Assembly: GCF_042657185.1 (NCBI RefSeq) | Contig: NZ_JBHSNN010000005.1 | DNA: 64,000 nt | Strand: one strand, 5' to 3' | DNA from: Ureibacillus thermophilus | Lineage (GTDB): Bacteria; Bacillota; Bacilli; Bacillales_A; Planococcaceae | In this document: piece after piece, positions 40,669 to 49,101 of the stretch | Layout of the letters: every line of letters starts with the position of its first letter | Position numbering within the stretch: the first letter of the stretch is position 1 | Made by a program: the position numbers and the translations under genes | The notes under the pieces: model-generated | Databases searched by the model: none | What the model was told of the DNA's origin: nothing | The model's input: the letters and a program-made list of their open reading frames with translations, nothing else

Positions 40669-42492
40669 ATGAGTAAAATTATTGGTATTGACTTAGGTAC
40701 TACGAACTCTGTTGTAGCAGTATTAGAAGGTGGAGAACCTAAAATCATCCCGAACCCAGAAGGAAACCGTACAACACCTTCTGCTGTTGCTTTTAAAAAT
40801 GGAGAACGTCTAGTTGGGGAAGTGGCAAAACGCCAAGCCATTACAAACCCAAATACAATTCTTTCCATTAAATCCCACATGGGTACTGACTACAAAGTAA
40901 AAGTGGAAGATAAAGAATACACTCCTCAAGAAATTTCAGCGATGATTTTACAATATTTAAAAAGCTACGCTGAAGATTACCTAGGCGAAAAAGTAACAAA
41001 AGCAGTTATCACTGTGCCAGCTTACTTTAATGATGCTCAACGCCAAGCAACAAAAGATGCTGGACGAATTGCCGGATTAGAAGTGGAACGCATCATTAAC
41101 GAGCCTACTGCCGCTGCCCTTGCTTACGGATTGGATAAATTAGAAGAAGACCAAAAAATCTTAGTATTCGACCTTGGCGGTGGTACATTCGACGTTTCCA
41201 TCCTTGAACTTGGCGACGGCGTTTTCGAAGTGCTTGCTACTGCCGGTGATAACCAACTTGGCGGCGATGATTTCGACAAAAAAATCATTGACTACTTAGT
41301 GGATGAATTCAAAAAAGAACATGGCATCGACTTATCAAAAGATAAAATGGCAATGCAGCGCTTAAAAGATGCTGCGGAAAAAGCGAAAAAAGAATTATCA
41401 AGCGCCACTACTACACAAATTTCATTGCCATTCATTACGGCAGGTCCAGAGGGTCCATTACACTTAGAAACATCTTTAACCCGCGCCAAATTTGAAGAGT
41501 TGACAAAAGACTTAATTGAACGCACTATGGTTCCTGTTCGCCAAGCTCTTTCTGATGCCGGACTTACTGCATCTGATATCGATAAAGTTATCCTTGTTGG
41601 TGGTTCAACACGGATTCCAGCGGTTCAAGAAGCTGTAAAACGTGAAACAGGCCATGAACCTCATAAAGGCGTTAACCCAGATGAAGTAGTTGCGATGGGT
41701 GCAGCCATTCAAGCGGGCGTTATTGCTGGAGATGTAAAAGACATCGTACTTCTTGACGTAACTCCGCTTTCATTAGGTATTGAGACAATGGGTGGCGTGT
41801 TCACAAAATTAATCGAACGCAACACAACAATCCCAACTTCTAAATCTCAAATTTTCACAACAGCTGCAGATAACCAACCTGCTGTGGATATTCATGTATT
41901 GCAAGGTGAACGTCCAATGGCAGCAGATAACAAAACATTGGGCCGTTTCCAATTAACAGATATTCCACCAGCTCCACGTGGTGTACCGCAAATTGAAGTT
42001 ACATTCGATATCGACAAAAACGGTATCGTATCTGTTAAAGCGAAAGACCTTGGCACTGGCAAAGAGCAAAAAATCGTTATTCAATCAAACTCAGGTTTAT
42101 CTGAAGAAGAAATTCAACGTATGATTAAAGAGGCGGAAGAAAACGCTGAAGCGGACAAAAAACGTAAAGAAGAAGCAGAACTCCGCAACGAAGCGGATCA
42201 ATTAGTATTCCAAGTGGATAAAACAATCAATGACTTGGGCGACCAAATCACAGAAGATGAAAAGAAATCTGTAACAGAAGCAAAAGATGCATTATCTAAA
42301 GCATTAAAAGAAGGTTCCATCGACGAAATCAAATCTGCAAAAGAAAAACTTGAAGGTGTGCTTCAACCATTAATCTTAAAAGTATACCAACAAGCTGCTC
42401 AACAAGCACAAGCGAACCAAAGCGGAGACGGTAAAAAAGACGACGGTGTAGTGGATGCAGATTTTGAAGAAGTAAAAGACGAAGATAAATAA
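40669..42492 (+). CDS. dnaK: Chaperone DnaK (Hsp70)
   Basis: 607 residues. The nucleotide-binding domain has IGIDLGTTNSVVAVLEGG, FDLGGGTFDVSIL and ILVGGSTRIPAVQEAV. The linker DIVLLDVTPLSL leads to the peptide-binding domain, and the lid ends in an acidic DADFEEVKDEDK tail. As in other Gram-positives the roughly 24-residue insert of the Gram-negative ATPase domain is lacking. TAGGAGG precedes the ATG. Two terminator hairpins separate it from dnaJ. Confidence 0.99.
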   Translation: MSKIIGIDLGTTNSVVAVLEGGEPKIIPNPEGNRTTPSAVAFKNGERLVGEVAKRQAITNPNTILSIKSHMGTDYKVKVEDKEYTPQEISAMILQYLKSYAEDYLGEKVTKAVITVPAYFNDAQRQATKDAGRIAGLEVERIINEPTAAALAYGLDKLEEDQKILVFDLGGGTFDVSILELGDGVFEVLATAGDNQLGGDDFDKKIIDYLVDEFKKEHGIDLSKDKMAMQRLKDAAEKAKKELSSATTTQISLPFITAGPEGPLHLETSLTRAKFEELTKDLIERTMVPVRQALSDAGLTASDIDKVILVGGSTRIPAVQEAVKRETGHEPHKGVNPDEVVAMGAAIQAGVIAGDVKDIVLLDVTPLSLGIETMGGVFTKLIERNTTIPTSKSQIFTTAADNQPAVDIHVLQGERPMAADNKTLGRFQLTDIPPAPRGVPQIEVTFDIDKNGIVSVKAKDLGTGKEQKIVIQSNSGLSEEEIQRMIKEAEENAEADKKRKEEAELRNEADQLVFQVDKTINDLGDQITEDEKKSVTEAKDALSKALKEGSIDEIKSAKEKLEGVLQPLILKVYQQAAQQAQANQSGDGKKDDGVVDADFEEVKDEDK

Positions 42493-42514
42493 TAAATTCT
42501 CCGTGTTTTAAAAA

Positions 42515-42569
42515 GAAAAGGCGGTTTACTATGTATAAAGCCCTCCTTCGCACCGCCTTTTCTCTCTTT
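42515..42569 (+). terminator. First terminator after dnaK
   Basis: GAAAAGGCGGT pairs with ACCGCCTTTTC, with a loop of about 29 nt, followed by TCTCTTT. Confidence 0.7.
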
Positions 42570-42612
42570 ATCAACATAGCTGTTCTATTCAACATCGATA
42601 CAAGGTTGGATG

Positions 42613-42643
42613 AAGTCAAAGCCGTTTTGGTCTTTGACTTTTT
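42613..42643 (+). terminator. Second terminator after dnaK
   Basis: AAGTCAAAG pairs with CTTTGACTT, followed by TTT. A tandem terminator about 45 bp after the first. Confidence 0.7.
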
Positions 42644-42692
42644 CCATGAATAGAACCTTTTTGTGAAACCTATAATTGCAGCATTTTTCACT

Positions 42693-42722
42693 TTAACAAA
42701 ATCTACGCATATATGATAAAAT
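42693..42722 (+). promoter_or_regulatory. Promoter of dnaJ
   Basis: TTAACA (42693-42698), 18 bp, TAAAAT (42717-42722), with no CIRCE nearby. It allows dnaJ expression independent of the hrcA promoter. Confidence 0.5.
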
Positions 42723-42755
42723 AGACGTTATGTTAAAGAGAGCGAGTGTGAGGTA

Positions 42756-43892
42756 ATGAAACGCGACTATTATGAAGTCCTTGGCGTCAGCAAAAACGCC
42801 ACAAAGGATGAAATAAAGAAAGCATATAGAAAATTATCGAAAAAATATCACCCTGATTTGAACAATGAACCGGATGCAGCAGAAAAATTTAAAGAGATTA
42901 ATGAAGCCTATGAAGTGTTAAGCGATGACCAAAAAAGAGCTCAATATGATCAATTTGGCCATGCCGGAGTAAACGGCCAAGGCGGCGGTTTTAGCGGCGG
43001 TGGTTTCAGCGACTTCGGCTTCGGCGGCTTTGAAGATATATTTGACACGTTCTTTGGCGGCGGTTCAAGACGAAGAAGAGATCCAAATGCTCCTCGAAAA
43101 GGCGACGATCTGCAGTATCGCATGAACATTTCCTTTGAAGATGCAGTGTTTGGTAAACAAACAGAAATTGAAATTCCTAGAGAAGAAGAGTGTGACACAT
43201 GCCACGGTTCAGGGGCAAAACCTGGCACAAATCCAAAAACGTGCGATAAATGTAACGGTACAGGTCAAATCAGCCAGGCAATCGACACGCCTTTGGGACG
43301 AATTGTTAATCGCCGTACTTGTGGTTACTGTCATGGTACTGGTAAAATAATCGAAGAAAAATGTACAACTTGTGCCGGAAAAGGTCGAGTACAAAAACGG
43401 AAAAAAATCAAAATCAATATTCCTGAAGGCATTGATGACGGCCAACAATTGCGCGTAGCCGGCCAAGGAGAGCCTGGCATCAATGGAGGACCTCCTGGCG
43501 ACTTATACATCGTCTTTAAAGTAGGAAAACATCCTTACTTTGTCAGAGAAGGCGACGATATTTACTATGATTTAAAAATTACGTTCCCTCAAGCGGCTTT
43601 AGGCGATGAAATAGAAGTGCCAACCATCCATGGAAAAGTGAAATTAAGAATTCCACCTGGAACTCAATCCGGCGCTCAATTCCGCATTAAAGATAAAGGA
43701 GTAAAAAACATCCATGGCTACGGCAGAGGCCATCAATATGTGAACGTAAAAGTTGTAACACCAACAAATTTAACAGAACGGCAAAAACAATTGTTGCGCG
43801 AATTTGCTGAAATTAGCGGCGATATTCCAGAAGAACAAGAAAGCTCATTATTAAATAAAATCAAAAAAAAATTAAAAGGTGAGACAAAATAA
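42756..43892 (+). CDS. dnaJ: Chaperone DnaJ (Hsp40)
   Basis: 378 residues with all DnaJ parts: J domain (MKRDYYEVLGVSKNATKDEI, HPD motif in YHPDLN), a Gly/Phe-rich stretch (about 75-105), and four zinc repeats (CDTCHGSGA, CDKCNGTGQ, CGYCHGTGK, CTTCAGKGR). C-terminal substrate-binding domains follow. prmA follows after 28 bp. Confidence 0.98.
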   Translation: MKRDYYEVLGVSKNATKDEIKKAYRKLSKKYHPDLNNEPDAAEKFKEINEAYEVLSDDQKRAQYDQFGHAGVNGQGGGFSGGGFSDFGFGGFEDIFDTFFGGGSRRRRDPNAPRKGDDLQYRMNISFEDAVFGKQTEIEIPREEECDTCHGSGAKPGTNPKTCDKCNGTGQISQAIDTPLGRIVNRRTCGYCHGTGKIIEEKCTTCAGKGRVQKRKKIKINIPEGIDDGQQLRVAGQGEPGINGGPPGDLYIVFKVGKHPYFVREGDDIYYDLKITFPQAALGDEIEVPTIHGKVKLRIPPGTQSGAQFRIKDKGVKNIHGYGRGHQYVNVKVVTPTNLTERQKQLLREFAEISGDIPEEQESSLLNKIKKKLKGETK

Positions 43893-43920
43893 GAAATGAC
43901 GAGGAAACATTGGAGTGTGA

Positions 43921-44862
43921 TTGCAAGTGAAATGGACTGAATTATCCGTATTGACAACGAATGAAGCGGTTGAAGCCGTTTCCAATATTTTTCATGAAGC
44001 TGGAGCAAGCGGGGTAGTCATTGAAGATTCATCCGAATTCATAAAAGAACGGGATAATGTATATGGAGAAATTTATGACTTAAGTCCAGATGATTATCCT
44101 GCTGAAGGGGTGATTGTGAAGGCTTATCTTCCTGCATCCAGCTTTTTGGCTGAAACGATTGAGGAAATCAAACTTGCAATCGCCAACTTGAAAAATTTCA
44201 ATATCAATATAGGGAAAAATATTCTAACGACTTGTGAAGTAAACGAAGACGATTGGGCTACATCATGGAAGCAATATTATCATCCAATTAAAGTTTCTGA
44301 ACGTTTCACCATTGTGCCTACTTGGGAAAACTATGAACGTAAAAATTCCGATGAAATCATCATTGAGCTTGACCCTGGAATGGCCTTTGGTACCGGAACG
44401 CATCCTACAACCGTCATGTGTCTGCAAGCATTGGAAAAAGTAGTGAAACCGGGGGATGTTGTGATTGATGTCGGCACCGGTTCAGGCGTTTTATCGATAG
44501 CTTCTGCTTTGTTAGATGCTAGTAAAGTGCTCGCCCTTGATTTAGACCCGGTTGCTGTCAAGTCAGCAAAAGAAAATGTGGAGTTAAATAAAGTGGAAAA
44601 CATCGTTGAAGTATTGCAAGGGAATTTGTTAGAAACTGTTAATATCAATGCGGATGTAGTGGTGGCCAACATTTTAGCGGAAGTCATCATGAGTTTTACA
44701 GACGATGCTTATTCCATTCTTAAACCAGGGGGAACGTTTATTACATCAGGAATTATAGGTGCAAAAAAAGAAGATGTAAAAAGCGCCCTTGAAAAATCCG
44801 GATTTTCCATTGAAGAAGTTTTAATGTTGGAAGATTGGGTTTCCATCATTGGGAAAAAATAA
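43921..44862 (+). CDS. prmA: Ribosomal protein L11 methyltransferase
   Basis: A 313-residue PrmA that trimethylates ribosomal protein uL11. The N-terminal substrate domain (WTELSVLTTNEAVEAVSNIF) is followed by the SAM domain with FGTGTHPTTVMCLQAL, VIDVGTGSGVLSIAS and VVANILAEVI. It starts with TTG (43921), 3-6 nt after GGAGTGTG. Followed by a terminator hairpin before rsmE. Confidence 0.95.
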   Translation: MQVKWTELSVLTTNEAVEAVSNIFHEAGASGVVIEDSSEFIKERDNVYGEIYDLSPDDYPAEGVIVKAYLPASSFLAETIEEIKLAIANLKNFNINIGKNILTTCEVNEDDWATSWKQYYHPIKVSERFTIVPTWENYERKNSDEIIIELDPGMAFGTGTHPTTVMCLQALEKVVKPGDVVIDVGTGSGVLSIASALLDASKVLALDLDPVAVKSAKENVELNKVENIVEVLQGNLLETVNINADVVVANILAEVIMSFTDDAYSILKPGGTFITSGIIGAKKEDVKSALEKSGFSIEEVLMLEDWVSIIGKK

Positions 44863-44867
44863 TTTAT

Positions 44868-44898
44868 GGAGTTGTCGATTAAGACAACTCCTTATTTT
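44868..44898 (+). terminator. Hairpin between prmA and rsmE
   Basis: GGAGTTGTC pairs with GACAACTCC around GATTAA, followed by TTATTTT. It would reduce read-through from dnaJ-prmA. Confidence 0.7.
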
Positions 44899-44909
44899 AG
44901 GAGGAAATC

Positions 44910-45650
44910 ATGCAGCGATATTTTGTTGATGATCCATTTAATGAACAAAAGCAATTGACAATTGTCGGAGAAGCTGCGCGTCATATATCGAAAGTCATGC
45001 GCATGCAAAAGGGCGAGCACATCATTGTCGTGCAAGATGGAATCGCATATGTCTGCACCATTCTTTCGGTAGGCCAAGAAGTGATAGTGGAACAAACGGA
45101 GGAGACGATTCCTTCTCCTGAAATGCCTATACAAGTAGATATTGCGTGTGGTTTACCAAAGGGCGATAAGCTTGAATTCATTGCCCAAAAGGGAACAGAG
45201 CTTGGTATGCATGGATTAATTCCTTTTGCGGCAGAACGGTCCATTGTAAAATGGGATCATCAGAAAATCGGCAGGAAAATTGAACGCTTATCCAAAATTG
45301 CCCAAGAAGCAGCGGAGCAATCCCACCGAACTTTTGTGCCAACCATCTCTCCACCTCTTTCATTCCAGCAGCTATTGGAAAAATTTCCAGATTACGATGC
45401 GGTGTTTGTAGCCGATGAAGAAGAGGCGAAGGGCGAGCACACAAGATTTGCGGACAAGTTAAAAAAAGTGTATGATAAAGAATCGAAGTCCATTTTATTT
45501 ATTTTTGGCCCAGAAGGTGGACTTTCGAGAAAAGAAGCGGAAGCCTTTAAAGAAAAAGGCGCAATCCCTGTGGCATTGGGTCCAAGAATATTAAGAGCAG
45601 AAACGGCACCTTTATATGTCCTTTCTGCCATATCATATGAATTTGAATGA
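44910..45650 (+). CDS. rsmE: 16S rRNA m3U1498 methyltransferase
   Basis: A 246-residue SPOUT-class RsmE. The N-terminal PUA-like domain (MQRYFVDDPFNEQKQLTIVG) is followed by the knotted domain with LFIFGPEGGLSRKEAEAF and LGPRILRAETAPLYVLSA, which form the SAM site. AGGAGG lies upstream of the ATG. mtaB follows after 15 bp. Confidence 0.95.
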   Translation: MQRYFVDDPFNEQKQLTIVGEAARHISKVMRMQKGEHIIVVQDGIAYVCTILSVGQEVIVEQTEETIPSPEMPIQVDIACGLPKGDKLEFIAQKGTELGMHGLIPFAAERSIVKWDHQKIGRKIERLSKIAQEAAEQSHRTFVPTISPPLSFQQLLEKFPDYDAVFVADEEEAKGEHTRFADKLKKVYDKESKSILFIFGPEGGLSRKEAEAFKEKGAIPVALGPRILRAETAPLYVLSAISYEFE

Positions 45651-45665
45651 AAGAGGTGTGTTGCC

Positions 45666-46997
45666 TTGCAAACTGTGGCCTTTCATACATTAGGCTGTAA
45701 AGTAAATCATTACGAGACCGAGGCCATTTGGCAATTGTTTAAAGAGCATGGCTATGAGCGTGTTGATTTTGAAGAGCAAGCAGACGTTTATGTGATAAAT
45801 ACGTGTACAGTGACAAATACAGGTGATAAAAAATCTCGCCAAGTGATTCGCAGAGCGATCCGAAAAAATCCAGATGCGGTCATTTGCGTAACAGGCTGCT
45901 ACGCCCAAACTTCCCCGGCGGAAATTTTAGAAATTCCCGGCGTGGATATTGTGGTGGGTACTCAAGATCGGGCGAAAATGCTTGAATATATTGAACAGTA
46001 CCGCAAAGAAAGACAGCCGATTAACGCAGTCCGCAATATTATGAAAAACCGCGTATTTGAAGAAATGGATGTACCATATTTTACAGACCGCACCCGCGCT
46101 TCCTTAAAAATCCAGGAAGGCTGCAACAACTTCTGCACTTTCTGTATTATCCCGTGGGCAAGAGGACTTATGCGCTCCCGCGATCCTCAAGCGGTTATTA
46201 AGCAAGCCCAATCATTAGTAGATGCAGGCTATTTGGAAATCGTCTTAACCGGCATTCACACAGGCGGTTATGGCCAAGACTTCAAGGATTATAATTTAGC
46301 GATGCTTCTCCGAGATATTGAAGCGAATGTAAAAGGCATAAAACGTTTAAGAATTTCATCGATTGAGGCTTCTCAATTAACGGATGAAGTCATCGATGTG
46401 CTCCGAAATTCAAACATTATTGTGAATCATTTGCACATCCCGCTTCAATCCGGTTCTAATACTGTTTTGAAACGCATGCGCCGCAAATATACAATGGAAT
46501 TCTTTGCAGAGCGGTTAAATAAATTAAAAGAAGCATTGCCGAATTTGGCCATTACTTCTGACATCATCGTCGGTTTCCCGGGTGAAACGGAAGAGGAATT
46601 TATGGAAACATACAATTTTGTAAAAGAGCATAAATTTGCTGAGCTTCATGTTTTCCCATATTCAAAACGGACTGGTACTCCAGCGGCCCGCATGGAAAAC
46701 CAAGTGGATGAAGAAGTAAAAAATGAGCGGGTACACCGTTTAATTACGTTAAACGATCAATTGGCGAAAGAATACGCTTCCCGTTTTGAAGGTGAAGTGC
46801 TTGAAGTAATTCCGGAAGAGCATGTAAAAGAAATCGGTCCAAATATGCTCGCTGGTTATACAGATAATTATTTGCGTGTTGTTTTTGAAGGTTCTTCTGA
46901 TCTGATTGGGAAATTGGTAAAAGTAAAAATTACAAAAGCCGGTTATCCTTACAACGAAGGCCAATTTGTGCGTATACTTGAAGAACAATATCAATAA
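45666..46997 (+). CDS. mtaB: tRNA t6A37 methylthiotransferase MtaB
   Basis: A 443-residue radical-SAM methylthiotransferase that converts t6A37 to ms2t6A37 in tRNA. The first cluster uses Cys11 (FHTLGCKVNHYE) with INTCTVTN and VTGCYAQ. The radical-SAM cluster is EGCNNFCTFCIIPWARG (about 153-169). A C-terminal TRAM domain follows. The start is TTG (45666) 6 nt after AGAGGTG. Equivalent to YqeV. Confidence 0.95.
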   Translation: MQTVAFHTLGCKVNHYETEAIWQLFKEHGYERVDFEEQADVYVINTCTVTNTGDKKSRQVIRRAIRKNPDAVICVTGCYAQTSPAEILEIPGVDIVVGTQDRAKMLEYIEQYRKERQPINAVRNIMKNRVFEEMDVPYFTDRTRASLKIQEGCNNFCTFCIIPWARGLMRSRDPQAVIKQAQSLVDAGYLEIVLTGIHTGGYGQDFKDYNLAMLLRDIEANVKGIKRLRISSIEASQLTDEVIDVLRNSNIIVNHLHIPLQSGSNTVLKRMRRKYTMEFFAERLNKLKEALPNLAITSDIIVGFPGETEEEFMETYNFVKEHKFAELHVFPYSKRTGTPAARMENQVDEEVKNERVHRLITLNDQLAKEYASRFEGEVLEVIPEEHVKEIGPNMLAGYTDNYLRVVFEGSSDLIGKLVKVKITKAGYPYNEGQFVRILEEQYQ

Positions 46998-47003
46998 TCC
47001 TTT

Positions 47004-47046
47004 CAGCGTGCATTCTTATTCCAATCCAAGAATGCACGCTTTTCAT
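47004..47046 (+). terminator. Terminator after mtaB
   Basis: AGCGTGCATTCTT pairs with AAGAATGCACGCT, followed by TTT. Confidence 0.85.
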
Positions 47047-47139
47047 TTTGGGCAAATTTCACCTTAAAATGAATGAATTTCGTATGGTATCATAAGAGAA
47101 ATTGGACAAAAATAATATTGCAAAAAAGGAGCATTTCCT

Positions 47140-47793
47140 ATGTCAATAAACTATGCATCATACATTGACCATACGCTGCTGAAACCCGATGCAACAGAAG
47201 AGCAAATAAAAAAATTATGTGAGGAAGCGAAAAAATTCGGCTTTGCTTCTGTTTGTGTCAATCCATATTGGATAAAGGATTGTAAACATATTTTGAAAGG
47301 CACCAAGGTCAATGTCTGCACGGTCGTTGGTTTTCCTTTAGGGGCTGTAACAACAGCGACGAAGGTTTTTGAAACAACGCAGGCCATTGAACAAGGCGCC
47401 GATGAAATTGATATGGTAATAAATATTGGTTTATTAAAAGCGCGTGATTATGAACGAGTGAAGGAAGACATCAAGCAGGTGGTGAATGCCGCTAGCGGCC
47501 GATTGGTGAAAGTAATCATAGAAACATGCTTGCTTTCTGATGAGGAAAAGGTAAAAGCTTGTCAGTTGGCTGTAGAGGCTGGCGCTGCATTTGTAAAAAC
47601 ATCTACCGGTTTTTCAACAGGTGGAGCGACGGTGGAAGATGTCGCATTAATGCGCAAAACCGTTGGAGAACAAGTGGGCGTGAAAGCTTCAGGAGGAATT
47701 CGCAGTTTAGCGGATATGTTAAAAATGATTGAAGCTGGAGCAAATCGCATCGGGACAAGCAGCGGTGTAAAAATAATTGAAGAAACATTGTAG
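47140..47793 (+). CDS. deoC: Deoxyribose-phosphate aldolase
   Basis: A 217-residue class I aldolase that splits 2-deoxyribose 5-phosphate into glyceraldehyde 3-phosphate and acetaldehyde. Typical segments are YIDHTLLKPDAT, VVGFPLGAVTTATKVFE, the Schiff-base lysine motif AFVKTSTGFSTGGAT, and KASGGIRSLADML. It stands alone between mtaB and rpsU, without other deo genes, which differs from B. subtilis. AAAAGGAG precedes the ATG. Confidence 0.96.
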   Translation: MSINYASYIDHTLLKPDATEEQIKKLCEEAKKFGFASVCVNPYWIKDCKHILKGTKVNVCTVVGFPLGAVTTATKVFETTQAIEQGADEIDMVINIGLLKARDYERVKEDIKQVVNAASGRLVKVIIETCLLSDEEKVKACQLAVEAGAAFVKTSTGFSTGGATVEDVALMRKTVGEQVGVKASGGIRSLADMLKMIEAGANRIGTSSGVKIIEETL

Positions 47794-47802
47794 TGTTTGC
47801 TA

Positions 47803-47831
47803 TTGACTTCATTACTACATTACGGTATAAT
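47803..47831 (+). promoter_or_regulatory. Sigma-A promoter of rpsU
   Basis: TTGACT (47803-47808), 17 bp, consensus TATAAT (47826-47831). The -35 box begins 9 bp after the deoC stop. Confidence 0.8.
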
Positions 47832-47839
47832 TCTCAAGT

Positions 47840-47866
47840 ACACATTAAAACGAATGTTTTCTGTGT
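47840..47866 (+). repeat. Hairpin at the 5' end of the rpsU transcript
   Basis: ACACA and AAAAC pair with GTTTT and TGTGT. It lies within a few bases of the expected transcription start, so it may stabilise the rpsU mRNA. Confidence 0.4.
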
Positions 47867-47897
47867 ATTGACGTGTGTTCGGAGGGAGGGATAAGAG

Positions 47898-48074
47898 ATG
47901 ACAAAAACTGTCGTACGAAAAAACGAAACACTTGAAGATGCTCTTCGTCGCTTCAAACGAAATGTATCAAAAAATGGTACAATTCAAGAAATTAGAAAAC
48001 GCGAATTTTACGAAAAACCAAGTGTAAGACGTAAGAAAAAATCTGAAGCTGCACGCAAACGTAAGTGGTCATAA
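47898..48074 (+). CDS. rpsU: Ribosomal protein bS21
   Basis: A 58-residue basic protein, below usual ORF cut-offs: MTKTVVRKNETLEDALRRFK, then SKNGTIQEIRKREFYEKPSV, and a Lys/Arg-rich end AARKRKWS. bS21 helps base-pairing of the mRNA ribosome site with 16S rRNA. GGAGGGAGGG precedes the ATG. The position after mtaB-deoC and before the yqeZ group matches Bacillus, except that yqeY is missing. Confidence 0.97.
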   Translation: MTKTVVRKNETLEDALRRFKRNVSKNGTIQEIRKREFYEKPSVRRKKKSEAARKRKWS

Positions 48075-48133
48075 TTTGATGATCATATGCCCTTCGTTCG
48101 TAACACGCGTAAGATACACTTCATAGCCAATAA

Positions 48134-48172
48134 ATCCCTAGTATTTGTTTAAGCAAATACTAGGGTTTTTTT
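48134..48172 (+). terminator. Terminator after rpsU
   Basis: CCCTAGTATTTG pairs perfectly with CAAATACTAGGG, followed by TTTTTTT. Confidence 0.92.
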
Positions 48173-48248
48173 ACTATATATAAAACTAAAAAGAGGAAAT
48201 TCCAATTGTTTTCATTTAGAATAGTATTAAGGCTACTCATGAAAAATT

Positions 48249-48275
48249 TGAAACTTTCAAGAGGTTATGTTCGTA
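48249..48275 (+). promoter_or_regulatory. Sigma-W-type promoter of the nfeD-floA operon
   Basis: TGAAAC (48249-48254), 17 bp, CGTA (48272-48275), 43 bp before the nfeD ATG. In B. subtilis the yqeZ-yqfA-yqfB operon is sigma-W dependent, so the position is as expected. The spacing is one base longer than at spo0M. Confidence 0.65.
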
Positions 48276-48318
48276 TATAAGTTAACATGATGCTTGACGG
48301 AAGGAAGGAGGGGGAAAA

Positions 48319-49101
48319 ATGAATAAGCCATGGCTTTTTCAGTGGATGACCATGTTTATGATATTATGTTTCATCTTTCCAAGCAGCGCTTTGGCAATAG
48401 AAAATGGAATGGAAGCTGGTAATATATCAACTTTTGTTGAAAAACTGGCAACCTTTGTAACGAATCCGATTGTGGTAACGGTGCTTTTAACGGTTGCATC
48501 TCTTTGTTTAGTATTTGAACTGCTCTCGCCTGGAATCGGAATACCCGGCATGATTGGATTCTTATCATTAATTTTATTCTTTTTTGGCCATGTATCAGCG
48601 GGATTTGCAGGATTTCAAAACATTCTTTTATTTATGATCGGATTTGCCTTGTTGCTTGCGGAGTTACTAGTCCCTGGGGGGATTTTAGGACTTATCGGTA
48701 GTGCTTTCATGGTAATTGGTTTATTGTTTGCAGGAAAAAGTGTTGTTCACATGGCTTATTCGATGATTATAGCATTGGCGATTGCCATAATAGGAATGGT
48801 GGTATTAGTGAAGTTCTTCGGAAAAAATATACATCTCTTTAGCAAACTGGTGTTGAAAGATGCAACAACGACTGAAGAAGGTTATGTTTCCAATATCAAT
48901 CGCAATGATTTATTAGGGAAAGAAGGCATTACTCTTACGCCTCTTAGACCTGCTGGCTCGGTTTTAATAGGGGATGAAAGGGTTGATGTGGTTTCTGAAG
49001 GAAGCTATATCGATTTTGATAAAAAAGTAAAAGTCGTGCAGGTTGAAGGGTCAAGAATCGTTGTAAGAGAAATCAAAGAGAAAGAAGGAGAAGATGCATG
49101 A
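48319..49101 (+). CDS. nfeD: NfeD family membrane protein (short form)
   Basis: A 260-residue membrane protein with a signal peptide (MILCFIFPSSALAIENG), several membrane helices (about 45-170) including LLLAELLVPGGILGLIG, and a C-terminal OB-fold NfeD domain (LLGKEGITLTPLRPAGSVLI). B. subtilis YqeZ is about 437 residues with a ClpP-like serine protease domain in front; that domain is absent here. It overlaps floA by four bases (ATGA), and NfeD is a known flotillin partner. Confidence 0.88.
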   Translation: MNKPWLFQWMTMFMILCFIFPSSALAIENGMEAGNISTFVEKLATFVTNPIVVTVLLTVASLCLVFELLSPGIGIPGMIGFLSLILFFFGHVSAGFAGFQNILLFMIGFALLLAELLVPGGILGLIGSAFMVIGLLFAGKSVVHMAYSMIIALAIAIIGMVVLVKFFGKNIHLFSKLVLKDATTTEEGYVSNINRNDLLGKEGITLTPLRPAGSVLIGDERVDVVSEGSYIDFDKKVKVVQVEGSRIVVREIKEKEGEDA

